Positions 27,121 to 36,246 of a stretch of DNA of 64,000 bases are shown in pieces (the stretch's first letter is position 1; each line of letters opens with the position of its first letter). Source of the stretch: Streptococcus anginosus subsp. whileyi MAS624 (GTDB lineage Bacteria > Bacillota > Bacilli > Lactobacillales > Streptococcaceae); NCBI RefSeq assembly GCF_000478925.1, contig NZ_AP013072.1, positions 350,501 to 414,500 of the forward strand, read 5' to 3'. The notes below the pieces were generated by a model. That model was given only the letters and a program-made list of their open reading frames with translations. It was not told the origin of the DNA and searched no databases. The translations under genes and the position numbers were made by a program.

Positions 27121-29868
27121 GTGCGACACGTTCATAAGTGAAAAGCTTATGCACTAAGTCGAAGGACTAAAAGTTCAAAACTTAGGAGAACTGACAATCT
27201 GATAGGTAGAATGACGGGGTAACGCCCTGAAATGCCTACACTGATACTCCGATTGGCAATGAATATTAGACTGTTTCATTGTCAAAAGCTCGGTGAAGTC
27301 GGCAGAGAGCAGCCGTAAGACTGATAATAACATCAGACACGAAAGCTGTCCAGAGGTGGACGGTGCTGCCTATATGCCGGGTGTCGAATACGCATGGTGA
27401 GAATGTGTATACCAAAGCACTGACGTACTTCCGAATGTACAGGTCTAAACGTTTGAATTTGCCTAACGGCAATTCCCATCAAAGATGGGGTGTTTGTGGA
27501 TGAGTAAGAATGGTTGTTATGAAAATCCATATATCGTTACAGGCGATATGGCGAAAGCTAAACACAGGCTTAGAGGAAGAACCTAAACGTATTCAAAGAT
27601 AAGATTGTCGGAACGTGGTAAACTGGGAACATGGAAGCAGTCTAATGCTAATGAAGTGTTGAATGGGAAAATGACTGTAAAAACAGCATATAACCGTTCT
27701 TTATCTTGGTGAAAGCGGTGGCACAGTACCTATGAAGCGAAAATAATAAGTTCGTGGAGGGATAGCCACCAGTCACAGGAAAGTACAAGAACTGAAATTA
27801 AGACAAACACAGCTTCGAGTATGACAAAGAAAATCAAATCCGAAAGGAGATGGTGACTGTGTCCACTTCGAAACAAACACTGAAACAAAGCAAAATCCGT
27901 TATACGGAATACTATGACTTGCAAAAAGTCCTTGATGATTTATATGAAGATAGCAGTAAGAATAAAGTATTTTCAAATTTAATGGAGCTGATAACTTCAA
28001 GAGAAAATATTAAACTCGCTTATCGTAGTATCAAAGGGAACAAAGGCAGTCATACAGCCGGAGTAGATGGCAGAACAATAAAACATCTATCAAGGCTAAA
28101 TGAAGAAGAATACATTTCTCTCATACAAAAACAGTTTCATTGGTATAAACCACGCCCTGTAAAGAGAGTGGAGATACTAAAGCCTAATGGGAAAATAAGA
28201 CCTTTAGGAATACCGACTATTGTAGACAGAATTGTACAACAATGTATCTTGCAAATATTGGAGCCGATATGTGAAGCCAAGTTTCATGACAGTTCCTATG
28301 GGTTTCGACCTAACAGGAGTACGGAACATGCAATCGCAGAATGTGCAAGACTAATGCAGATACAGCACTTACACTATGTGGTTGATATTGATATACAAGG
28401 ATTTTTCGATAACGTATATCATGCAAAGCTCATAAGGCAGCTTTGGAATTTGGGAATCCAAGACAAAAAGTTACTTTGTATCATTAAGGAAATGCTGAAA
28501 GCAGATATTGTTATGCCCGATAAAGAGGTAATTACACCAACAAAGGGAACACCACAAGGCGGAATATTATCACCGCTACTATCTAATGTAGTCTTGAACG
28601 AATTAGATTGGTGGGTGTCCTCCCAGTGGCTGACAATGCCCACTCATTATCCATATAAACAGAGAACGAACAGTCAAGGAACAGAGATAAAAAGCCATAC
28701 CTACAGAGCTTTAAGAACAAGCAACCTAAAAGAAATATACATTGTAAGGTATGCCGATGATTTCAAGATATTTTGCCGTAATTACTACGATGCAAAAAGA
28801 ACCTATCAGGCAGTTACAAAATGGTTGCAAGACAGATTAAAACTAAATGTAAGTGAAGAAAAATCTAAAATAACAAATCTAAAACAAAGGTACTCGGAGT
28901 TCTTAGGCTTCAAGCTTAAGGTTAAACCAAAAGGCAAAAAGTTTGTTGTACAGTCGCATATAAGTGATAAGGCACTGAAAAATGCAAAAGAAGACATTTC
29001 TAAATGTGTTGCGGATATAAAAAGACCTGCAAATGAAAAGGAGCAGTACGAAGCAATAGCCAAGTATAATGCCACTGTTTCAGGCTTGCATAATTATTAC
29101 CAAATAGCAACAAACGTGAGTTTGGACTTTACTAAAATAGCCTTTCACATTAAAAAGCAGATGAACAATAGACTTGATATTAAAACCAGTGGAACACTAA
29201 ACAAAGGATTTATCAAAGAAAAATATGGAAAAAGTAAACAGCTTCGCTTCCTTAATGGACATCCGCTAATTCCAGTGGGATATATCAGGACAAAGGACGC
29301 AAAACACAAGAAAAAGGTTGTAAATAAATACACTGTAAAGGGTAGAGCTTTCATTCATAAAAATCTACAAATTGATGTAGATACACTTGTCTGGCTGATG
29401 AAACACCCTGTGCTTGATAAAAGTATAGAGTTTGCAGACAACAGAATCTCGCTCTTTGCAGCTCAATATGGCAGATGTGGAGTAACAGGTATAAAACTTA
29501 CACCAAACGATATACATTGCCATCACAAGATACCGCTTGAACAAGGCGGTACAGACAGTTACAGCAACTTAATTCTTGTTACAGAAGCAGTTCATATACT
29601 CATCCATGCAACAAAAGAAGATACAATCCAAAAATATATAAAAGAGCTTGGCTTGACAAACAAGCAGATTGAGAAATGTAATAAGCTTAGAAAAATGGCA
29701 GAATTGCCACTAATTTAGAGAAAAAATAATTTGTTACGAAGTGTGTAAGTCTTAGCTGAAACGTGAAAATCTTTCTTGTGATGGAACGCCGTGTGCGGTG
29801 AAAGTCGCATGCACGGTGTGAAGTGGGGGAAAATCCGGAGATAACATCAAAGGATTACCTATCACTAT
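27121..29868 (+). mobile_element. Group II intron with encoded protein
   Basis: 2,748 bases. The 5' end GTGCGACACG fits the GUGYG rule; the 3' end CACTAT fits AY. Removing it restores the Maff2 reading frame exactly. Domain V is recognised near 29,787-29,818 (GCCGTGTGCGGTGAAAGTCG then CATGCACGGTG), and domain VI follows with a bulged-A type stem to 29,868. The ~730-base 5' part (27,121-27,849) is structured intron RNA and has no gene. The encoded RT is intact, so it is probably active or recent. Confidence 0.92.
27850..29718 (+). CDS. ltrA: Group II intron reverse transcriptase/maturase with HNH endonuclease
   Basis: A 622-residue intron-encoded protein. RT domains include GNKGSHTAGVDGRTIKHL, FHDSSYGFRPNRSTEHAI, GTPQGGILSPLLSNVVLNEL and the catalytic YADD in IVRYADDFKIF. 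A maturase (domain X) region follows, with LHNYYQIATNVSLDF. The C-terminal endonuclease has zinc-binding Cys and the HNH core CHHKIPLEQGGTDSYSN. It binds its intron RNA to aid splicing and retrohoming. GAAAGGAG lies immediately before the ATG, so a GTG at 27859 is an alternative start. Confidence 0.95.
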   Translation: MVTVSTSKQTLKQSKIRYTEYYDLQKVLDDLYEDSSKNKVFSNLMELITSRENIKLAYRSIKGNKGSHTAGVDGRTIKHLSRLNEEEYISLIQKQFHWYKPRPVKRVEILKPNGKIRPLGIPTIVDRIVQQCILQILEPICEAKFHDSSYGFRPNRSTEHAIAECARLMQIQHLHYVVDIDIQGFFDNVYHAKLIRQLWNLGIQDKKLLCIIKEMLKADIVMPDKEVITPTKGTPQGGILSPLLSNVVLNELDWWVSSQWLTMPTHYPYKQRTNSQGTEIKSHTYRALRTSNLKEIYIVRYADDFKIFCRNYYDAKRTYQAVTKWLQDRLKLNVSEEKSKITNLKQRYSEFLGFKLKVKPKGKKFVVQSHISDKALKNAKEDISKCVADIKRPANEKEQYEAIAKYNATVSGLHNYYQIATNVSLDFTKIAFHIKKQMNNRLDIKTSGTLNKGFIKEKYGKSKQLRFLNGHPLIPVGYIRTKDAKHKKKVVNKYTVKGRAFIHKNLQIDVDTLVWLMKHPVLDKSIEFADNRISLFAAQYGRCGVTGIKLTPNDIHCHHKIPLEQGGTDSYSNLILVTEAVHILIHATKEDTIQKYIKELGLTNKQIEKCNKLRKMAELPLI

Positions 29869-29980
29869 CCGGAGCAAAATCGCAAGGAATAAAGCAGCTG
29901 ATGGCAGGTGGAGGTATTGTCATTATTGGGCTTAAACTTATCCCACTTCTTGCCAATGTCTTAAAGTAAGGAGATAGCCT

Positions 29981-30844
29981 ATGTTTGGAATATTCGACAA
30001 GATAGAAGAATTCTTTAAGGAACTTCTACTGGGCGGTATCCAAGCGAACTTAGAGTCCATGTTTCTTGACATCAACGATAAAGTTGGTGCGGTTGCAACA
30101 GATGTAGGTAAAACGCCTATGGGGTGGAACGGAGATGTATTTGCCTTTATCAAAAGCATTAACGATTCCGTTATCATTCCAATAGCGGGACTAATCATCA
30201 CAGCAGTTCTTTGTATCGAGCTTATCAATATGGTAATGCAAAAGAACAATATGCACGATACAGATACCTTTGAATTTTTCAAGTACATCATCAAGATGTG
30301 GATTGCTGTATGGTTAGTATCCCATGCCTTTGAGTTTTCAATGGCAGTTTTTGATGTGGCACAGCACATGGTAAATAAGGCGGCAGGGGTGATAAATACC
30401 TCTGCCACCGTTTCCGGAGATCAGATAGTGGCAATGATGGATACCCTAAAAGAAAAGGGGCTTGGAGAACTTGTCATGATTCTCTTTGAAACCTCACTCA
30501 TCAAGGTTGCTATACAGGTAATATCCGTTGTGATTATGCTTGTAGTTTACGGAAGAATGTTTGAGATTTATGTTTACTCATCGGTTTCAGCCATTCCATT
30601 TGCCACAATGGGAAACAAAGAGTGGGGACAGATTGGAACAAACTACATCAAAGGACTATTTGCACTTGGATTACAAGGCCTCTTTTTAATGGTTTGTCTT
30701 GGAATATACGCAGTATTAGTTAAGACAATACAAATAACAGATATACACACAAGTACCTTTACTATACTTGGATATGCGGTTTTGCTGGGGTTAATGATGC
30801 TAAAGAGCGGAACACTGGCCAAAAGCGTATTAAATGCACACTAA
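29981..30844 (+). CDS. VirB6/TrbL-like conjugation channel protein
   Basis: A 287-residue membrane protein with about six segments, including IIPIAGLIITAVLCIELINM, a span around residues 105-118 and VAIQVISVVIMLVVYGRMFE. The start FGIFDKIEEFFKELLLGGIQ is typical of the Tn1549/CTn family. It is the likely inner-membrane channel of the type IV secretion system. It follows maff2 exon 2 by 11 bases with AAGGAGATAG as ribosome-binding site, so its expression depends on transcripts crossing the intron. Confidence 0.85.
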   Translation: MFGIFDKIEEFFKELLLGGIQANLESMFLDINDKVGAVATDVGKTPMGWNGDVFAFIKSINDSVIIPIAGLIITAVLCIELINMVMQKNNMHDTDTFEFFKYIIKMWIAVWLVSHAFEFSMAVFDVAQHMVNKAAGVINTSATVSGDQIVAMMDTLKEKGLGELVMILFETSLIKVAIQVISVVIMLVVYGRMFEIYVYSSVSAIPFATMGNKEWGQIGTNYIKGLFALGLQGLFLMVCLGIYAVLVKTIQITDIHTSTFTILGYAVLLGLMMLKSGTLAKSVLNAH

Positions 30845-30861
30845 AAGAAAGGAAGGGCAAT

Positions 30862-31125
30862 ATGAACAAAAGAAAAACAGTATTTATAGCAGTAGCAGTT
30901 GGAACAGGTATTTTGGCGGTGATGGATAGAATCAGGCTTCATAATAAGGTGGAAGAATTGGAAGAAAAAACAGAGGACATTGGTTGCTGCCATAACGATT
31001 TTTACCTAATGCAGCAAAGATACAATAAAAGCATAGATGAGCAGATTGAAAATATTCAGGAAGAAATCGGCTCTGTATATGAACACTTTGAGGAGCTGTC
31101 AAAGGGTAAAGAAGATGGGAGGTAA
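30862..31125 (+). CDS. Small membrane-anchored coiled-coil protein
   Basis: An 87-residue protein: one N-terminal span (KTVFIAVAVGTGILAVM) and then a coiled coil (LHNKVEELEEKTEDIGC … EEIGSVYEHFEELSKG). No family recognised. It lies between the VirB6-like gene (17 bases) and PrgI (3 bases) in the transfer operon, so it is probably a structural part of the conjugation machinery. Confidence 0.65.
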   Translation: MNKRKTVFIAVAVGTGILAVMDRIRLHNKVEELEEKTEDIGCCHNDFYLMQQRYNKSIDEQIENIQEEIGSVYEHFEELSKGKEDGR

Positions 31126-31128
31126 GAT

Positions 31129-31518
31129 ATGGCATATGTACCAATCCCTAAAGACTTAAATAGGGTAAAGACAAAAGTTGCTTTTAATTTAACGAAAAGG
31201 CAGCTCATAGGCTTCACACTTGCAGGACTGGTTGGAATACCGGTCTATTTATTTATGCGAAAGGTAGTTCCCAATGATATAGCCGTTATATTTCTCATTG
31301 TGTCAACGCTTCCCATATTTTTCATCACTCTCTTTGAAAAGGACGGACTGACATTTGAGAAATACTTTAAGCACATTTATCTTCATAAGTTTTATCAACC
31401 GCAAAAGAGAGTGAGAAAGGAGGTTTACCTTGAACAGGAAAAGAAAAATTCAGCAAATAAAACTCATGCAAAACGAAAAGGCATTGAGAAGTCAAAAGCG
31501 GGACTTAAAGAAAAGTAA
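31129..31518 (+). CDS. PrgI family conjugation membrane protein
   Basis: A 129-residue protein with the PrgI pattern: an N-terminal VPIPKDLNRVKTKVAFNLTK, two closely spaced membrane segments (RQLIGFTLAGLVGIPVYLFM and a second at residues 52-66) and a basic C-terminus. PrgI is a VirB3-like partner of the VirB4 ATPase. Its last 89 bases overlap the VirB4 start, so the two are coupled. Confidence 0.88.
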   Translation: MAYVPIPKDLNRVKTKVAFNLTKRQLIGFTLAGLVGIPVYLFMRKVVPNDIAVIFLIVSTLPIFFITLFEKDGLTFEKYFKHIYLHKFYQPQKRVRKEVYLEQEKKNSANKTHAKRKGIEKSKAGLKEK

Positions 31519-33859
31519 TTGCAAGTCAAAAAAAGATAAGGTAGGAATCCTTGACCTTATCTTTAAGAAAGAACCGAAAAGATATACGGTAGAAGATACC
31601 ATTCCCTATCTAAGGCTTTTAAAAAGCGGAATATGTCAGCTTGATGAAAAGCACTTCAGTAAAAGTATAGCCTTTCAGGACATTAACTATCAGCTTGCTT
31701 TAGATGAAGATCGGGACTTGATTTTTAATCAGTTTGCAAACTTCCTAAACTCTTTCGATCCAAGCATCAGCATTGAGTTTTCATATATCAATCAGCTCGG
31801 ACGAAACGAAGAAATGAAGTCGGCAATTCAGATACCGGATAAAAAGGACGGTTTTGACGATATACGCTTTGAATTTAGAGAGATGCTTAAAAGCCAGATT
31901 GTAAAGGGGAATAACGGACTTAAAAAATCAAAGTATGTAACCTTTACAGTGGAAGCGGATAATTTAGAGCAGGCAACATCAAAACTTGAAAGACTGGAGA
32001 TAGATATATTATCTAATCTAAAGAGCATGAGTGTGAGAGCAGAAAGCCTAAACGGAGAAGAAAGGCTAAAGATACTCCACGATGTTTTAAATCCGAATAA
32101 GACCTTTGAATTTTCCTACAAAGACCTAAAGAAAAGAGAAAGCACAAAGACATATATTGTGCCTGATGAGTTTAACTTTACACCGAGTAGATACTTTAAG
32201 TTCGGCAAATTCATCGGAGCAACGAGTCATTTTCAAATCCTTGCCAGTGAGCTTTCAGATAGGATGTTATCCGAGTTTTTGGATATTGACGATAACATCA
32301 ATATTTCCTTTCATATTAGGGCAATCGACCAATCGGAAGCCATTAAGATGGTAAAACGAAAAAACACTGATATTGATAAGATGAGGATTGAAGAAAACAA
32401 AAAGGCTGTAAGGTCAGGATATGACATGGACATTCTTCCAAGTGATTTAATTACTTACGGAGAAGATGTAAAGAGCCTATTAAAAGACTTGCAGACAAGA
32501 GATGAGAGAATGTTTGTGGTAAGTATTGTCTTTATGAACTTTGCAAGGACAGTGCAAAAGCTCGATAACACAATTACTCAAATAAGCTCCATTGCAAATA
32601 AGCATAACTGTAAGCTGAAAAGACTTGACCATTCTCAGGAACAAGGTTTAGTGAGCGTGCTGCCTCTTGGTGTAAATAAGATTGAGATAGATAGAGGACT
32701 GACAAGCTCATCAACGGCAGTATTTATGCCATTTACCACAGAGGAGCTTTTTATCAATTCAAGTAATAGTCTTTACTACGGACTAAATGCCCTAAGCCAT
32801 AACCTGATTATGGCAGATAGAAAGAAATTAAAGAACCCAAACGGTCTAATCCTCGGAACTCCGGGTAGCGGTAAATCCTTTAGTGCCAAAAGAGAAATGG
32901 CAAATGCGATTTTAGTAACAGATGATGATGTGATTATCTGCGATCCGGAAGGAGAGTATGGAAACCTCGTAAGGCAGTTTAAGGGAGAAGTCATTAAGGT
33001 CAGCAGTAAGTCAAAGGATTACCTGAATCCCCTTGATATAAATATGAACTACGGTGATGGGGATGCACCGCTGAAAGACAAGGCAAACTTTATCATGAGT
33101 ATGCTTGAGCTTGTAGTAGGCGGTAGTGGTCTTACGGCAGAAGAAAAGTCCGTTATAGATAGATGCCTGCCTAAAATTTATGAAAAGTATTTTGAAAACC
33201 CAGAGCCTTGTAATATGCCAATACTGCAAGACCTATACGATATGTTAAAAGGACAGGAGGAAAAGGTTGGTAAGAAGCTGGCAACAGAGATGGAAATCTA
33301 TGTATCAGGTTCTCTTAATGTCTTTAATCACAGGTCAAATGTGGATTTGAATAAGAAGCTCCTTTGTTTTGATATTAAAGAACTCGGAAGTCAGCTAAAG
33401 AAAATCGGTATGCTTGTTATTCAGGATCAGGTGTGGAATAAGGTGTCACAAAACAGAGGAAACAAGTCTACAAGGTACTATATCGACGAGTTTCATTTAC
33501 TTTTAAAAGATGAGCAGACAGCATCGTATTCGGTTGAGATTTGGAAGCGTTTTAGAAAATGGGGAGGTATCCCGACAGGTATCACGCAAAATGTCAAAGA
33601 CCTACTTATGAGTAAGGAAATTGAAAATATCTTTGATAATACGGACTTTGTCTTAATGTTAAATCAGGCTTCAGGAGATAGAGAGATACTTGCAAGAAAA
33701 CTTAAAATCTCACTTCCACAGCTCAGATATGTTACTAATTCAAATGAAGGCGAGGGACTACTGTTCTTTGGGAATACCATTGTGCCTTTCCTTGATAAGT
33801 TTCCGAAAGATACAATCCTTTATCAGAAGATGACTACCAAGCCGGAAGAAGTGAGGTAG
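31430..33859 (+). CDS. virB4: VirB4-like conjugation ATPase
   Basis: An 809-residue ATPase. The start is a TTG at 31430, with a strong AAGGAGG 6-8 bases upstream, inside the end of prgI. Features: N-terminal VirB4 region (YTVEDTIPYLRLLKSG), Walker A GTPGSGKSFSAKREM, DVIICDPEGEYGNLVRQFKG, Walker B YYIDEFHLLL and the late GGIPTGITQNVKDLL motif. It powers assembly of the mating channel. Length is normal for the family and nothing is broken, in contrast to virD4. Confidence 0.95.
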   Translation: MNRKRKIQQIKLMQNEKALRSQKRDLKKSNCKSKKDKVGILDLIFKKEPKRYTVEDTIPYLRLLKSGICQLDEKHFSKSIAFQDINYQLALDEDRDLIFNQFANFLNSFDPSISIEFSYINQLGRNEEMKSAIQIPDKKDGFDDIRFEFREMLKSQIVKGNNGLKKSKYVTFTVEADNLEQATSKLERLEIDILSNLKSMSVRAESLNGEERLKILHDVLNPNKTFEFSYKDLKKRESTKTYIVPDEFNFTPSRYFKFGKFIGATSHFQILASELSDRMLSEFLDIDDNINISFHIRAIDQSEAIKMVKRKNTDIDKMRIEENKKAVRSGYDMDILPSDLITYGEDVKSLLKDLQTRDERMFVVSIVFMNFARTVQKLDNTITQISSIANKHNCKLKRLDHSQEQGLVSVLPLGVNKIEIDRGLTSSSTAVFMPFTTEELFINSSNSLYYGLNALSHNLIMADRKKLKNPNGLILGTPGSGKSFSAKREMANAILVTDDDVIICDPEGEYGNLVRQFKGEVIKVSSKSKDYLNPLDINMNYGDGDAPLKDKANFIMSMLELVVGGSGLTAEEKSVIDRCLPKIYEKYFENPEPCNMPILQDLYDMLKGQEEKVGKKLATEMEIYVSGSLNVFNHRSNVDLNKKLLCFDIKELGSQLKKIGMLVIQDQVWNKVSQNRGNKSTRYYIDEFHLLLKDEQTASYSVEIWKRFRKWGGIPTGITQNVKDLLMSKEIENIFDNTDFVLMLNQASGDREILARKLKISLPQLRYVTNSNEGEGLLFFGNTIVPFLDKFPKDTILYQKMTTKPEEVR

Positions 33860-33862
33860 CCT

Positions 33863-35995
33863 ATGGGAAAGAAACTGAAAAAGGACTTTAAGGAAAGGCA
33901 CAAGGCAAGCATTGAAAAAGAAATGCTCCATAGTGAAACAAACATTATACCTGAAGAAAGTAAGCTAAAGGATACCGATGATTACAGAGGAAAAATTGTC
34001 CATGACAAAGACAGATTTCAAGATAAGGTGCATGAAAAGGTCAGTAAGAGAAATGCAGAAATTGAGCCAAATGGAGGTGTATTTAAAAGAAATGCAAAGT
34101 ATAGGGTTTCCGATAAAGGAAGCGTAAATTCTTCAAATGAAACTGGGAAAACCGATTATGATACTGAGGTAAAGAACGGGAAAATCTATAATCCTTTGGG
34201 ACAAGACCTTGATAATGATGGAATCATAGACAGGTATGATAATGACTTTAGGGATAGCGATTATTTTGAGTCAACCTATGATGTCGAGGATAATCTTCAT
34301 CATAAAGCAGAAAATACAAATAGCTTCTCAAAAAGCCAAAAAGCTCAAAAGAAAAATTATAAGAGAAAAAACTATACCGAAAGCCTTTATACAAGGAAAA
34401 AGGATGATGTGTTAAAGGAGAATAATCCTGAAGATAAAAAGACTGGAAAAGATACTGCAAGCAAAAAAGTTCATAGCAGTATTTATAAAGAGCAGAAGAA
34501 AAAGCTAAAGAAAGATATGGTAAAAGTATCTGCCCTTTCAGGGCTTGCCAAAGGAAGTGAAACTGTAAGAGATTACTTGTCTCATGGAAGTGATGAAAAT
34601 CAAGGAGTGGAAGCAGGAGAAAAGACAGCAGATACAAGCTCCAAGCTCATTCATGGCATAAAGAAGTATTCTGATAAGAAAAGAGCTAAAAGAGGCTATG
34701 ACCTTACAAATAAGGACTATAAAATCAGAAAGCGTAAGTCAAAGTTGGAATTTCATGATGCCAAAAAGAAACTGAAAAAGACGGATGAGTATAAAAGAGC
34801 AAGTGCATATAAAAGATTTCAAAAGAAAAATCAGGTAAAGGCAGTAATTTCTCGTGAGAATAAGGCAAGGCTTAGAGACCGAATTAAAGAGGGACTTATC
34901 GGAACATTAAAAAGCTCAAAGGATATGATTATCCGAAAAGCAAAAGGACTAATGCTTATTTTCATAGGCATCATTATCTTAGGGACTTTTGTGATTAACT
35001 TTGCAGGAACGGGAATGACAGGCTTTATGAACTCTACAAGCTCTGTGCTTACAACAAGCTATTTATCAAAGCCAAATGTCCTAAGTGAAATCAATCAGAA
35101 ATTTTCAGATATGGAGGGTGAGCTTCAAAGTGAAGTTGACCATGTGAAAGAAAATTATCCCGGATATGATGAATACATCTTAAATAATACAGAATACATC
35201 GGTCATAATGTCCATGAGCTTTTATCCTACATTACATCAAGGTGCGGAGAGGTAAAGAGTGTATCGGAAGTAGAATCCATATTAAAAGAATTATTTGAGT
35301 TCATGTATGACCTTGAGTATAGGAAAGAAATTGAAATCAGATACAGGACGGTTACAGAAACCTATACCGATGAAGATGGACATGAGCATACCGAAAGCCA
35401 TGAAGAACCTTATGAGTATAAAAAACTCATCGTAACGCTTCATAAAAAAGAGATGAACAGCATTATCCGAAAGGTCTTTGCAAACTACCCCGATAATCTA
35501 AAGCACTATGAAGCCTTGTTCCTTGCACAAGGCAATATGGGAGAAGCCTTTGGTAATTCTGACCTTATCAGTGCAAATGGAGGTATCGGCGGTGGAAAAG
35601 AGTATGAGGCATCTACGGAAGTACAAAAGAAGATTGTTAATGCTGCATACATTACGCCATCTCCGGGTGCAGGCTGGTGTGCCATGTGGGTATCACAGGT
35701 CTATCAAAATGCAGGACTTGGATATATAGGCGGGAACGCCTGTGATATGTACCGAAATTATACCTTTACATCAGACAGGTCAAAGCTAAAAGTGGGAATG
35801 CTTGTTGCAGTTGAGAGCAGTAGTAGTGGTGGTACAGCCGGACTTACTTATGGTCATGTCGGTATTTATATAGGAGATGGGAAAGTGATTGATAACATAG
35901 GTCGAATAAGAGTAACTACCTTAGATGATTGGATAGCAACATTTTGTAAACATCATCCAGTAGGGTTCGGTTTTCCGCCAAATGTAAAGAAATAG
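33863..35995 (+). CDS. CHAP-domain conjugal peptidoglycan hydrolase (TcpG/VirB1-like)
   Basis: A 710-residue protein. A long charged, lysine-rich cytoplasmic part (1-365) is followed by one membrane span (MLIFIGIIILGTFVINFAG) and an extracellular part. The C-terminal CHAP/NlpC-like amidase has Cys in PSPGAGWCAMWVSQVYQNAG and His in YGHVGIYIGDGKVIDN. It would open the cell wall for the mating pore. Near residue 110 there is a Ca-binding-like motif, DLDNDGIIDRYDNDF, of the thrombospondin type 3 kind, which is odd on the cytoplasmic side. Large N-terminal part is typical of Tn1549-like versions. Confidence 0.88.
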   Translation: MGKKLKKDFKERHKASIEKEMLHSETNIIPEESKLKDTDDYRGKIVHDKDRFQDKVHEKVSKRNAEIEPNGGVFKRNAKYRVSDKGSVNSSNETGKTDYDTEVKNGKIYNPLGQDLDNDGIIDRYDNDFRDSDYFESTYDVEDNLHHKAENTNSFSKSQKAQKKNYKRKNYTESLYTRKKDDVLKENNPEDKKTGKDTASKKVHSSIYKEQKKKLKKDMVKVSALSGLAKGSETVRDYLSHGSDENQGVEAGEKTADTSSKLIHGIKKYSDKKRAKRGYDLTNKDYKIRKRKSKLEFHDAKKKLKKTDEYKRASAYKRFQKKNQVKAVISRENKARLRDRIKEGLIGTLKSSKDMIIRKAKGLMLIFIGIIILGTFVINFAGTGMTGFMNSTSSVLTTSYLSKPNVLSEINQKFSDMEGELQSEVDHVKENYPGYDEYILNNTEYIGHNVHELLSYITSRCGEVKSVSEVESILKELFEFMYDLEYRKEIEIRYRTVTETYTDEDGHEHTESHEEPYEYKKLIVTLHKKEMNSIIRKVFANYPDNLKHYEALFLAQGNMGEAFGNSDLISANGGIGGGKEYEASTEVQKKIVNAAYITPSPGAGWCAMWVSQVYQNAGLGYIGGNACDMYRNYTFTSDRSKLKVGMLVAVESSSSGGTAGLTYGHVGIYIGDGKVIDNIGRIRVTTLDDWIATFCKHHPVGFGFPPNVKK

Positions 35996-36006
35996 GAGGT
36001 AACAAT

Positions 36007-36246
36007 GTGAAAAAAGAACTAACAGTAGTTAAAAACAGAATAAAGAAGTTAAATGATAAAAAGGCTCTGATTGATGAAGAATTGGAGTCTTTATTTATTC
36101 GTGAAGAAGAACTTGAAAATGAAGAAATTATTGCCATTTGTAGAAAGAACAACATCACAATCATGGATTTAATGGCAAAGGTAAACAGACAAAAAGCAGA
36201 ACTGAAAAAGGAGAAAATAAATGAAAACCAATTTGAAAAAGAATAA
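36007..36246 (+). CDS. DUF4315 family coiled-coil protein
   Basis: A 79-residue charged helical protein starting at GTG 36007, with AGGAGG 9-10 bases upstream. KKELTVVKNRIKKLNDKKAL and EEIIAICRKNNITIMDLMAK match the DUF4315 family of conjugative elements. An out-of-frame ATG overlaps the GTG but reads straight into a stop. Overlaps the DUF4366 gene by 26 bases, so translation is coupled. Function unknown. Confidence 0.8.
   Translation: MKKELTVVKNRIKKLNDKKALIDEELESLFIREEELENEEIIAICRKNNITIMDLMAKVNRQKAELKKEKINENQFEKE

Larger units (their letters stand above)
27006..29969 (+). pseudogene. maff2-like gene split by a group II intron
   Basis: Exon 1 (27006-27120) encodes AFFTQAVNVLKILVMAVGAG and on to EGYGNDN plus one base. 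Exon 2 (29869-29969) gives PGAKSQGIKQLMAGGGIVII and ends ANVLK. Joined, they make a 71-residue two-span Maff2 family protein, matching the family motif GYGNDNPGAKSQG exactly across the splice. If the intron splices, the gene is functional; labelled pseudogene only because the DNA is interrupted. Maff2 proteins lie upstream of the VirB6-like gene in Tn1549-type elements and are probably pilin-like or channel subunits (inferred from size and place, as for VirB2). Confidence 0.88.
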
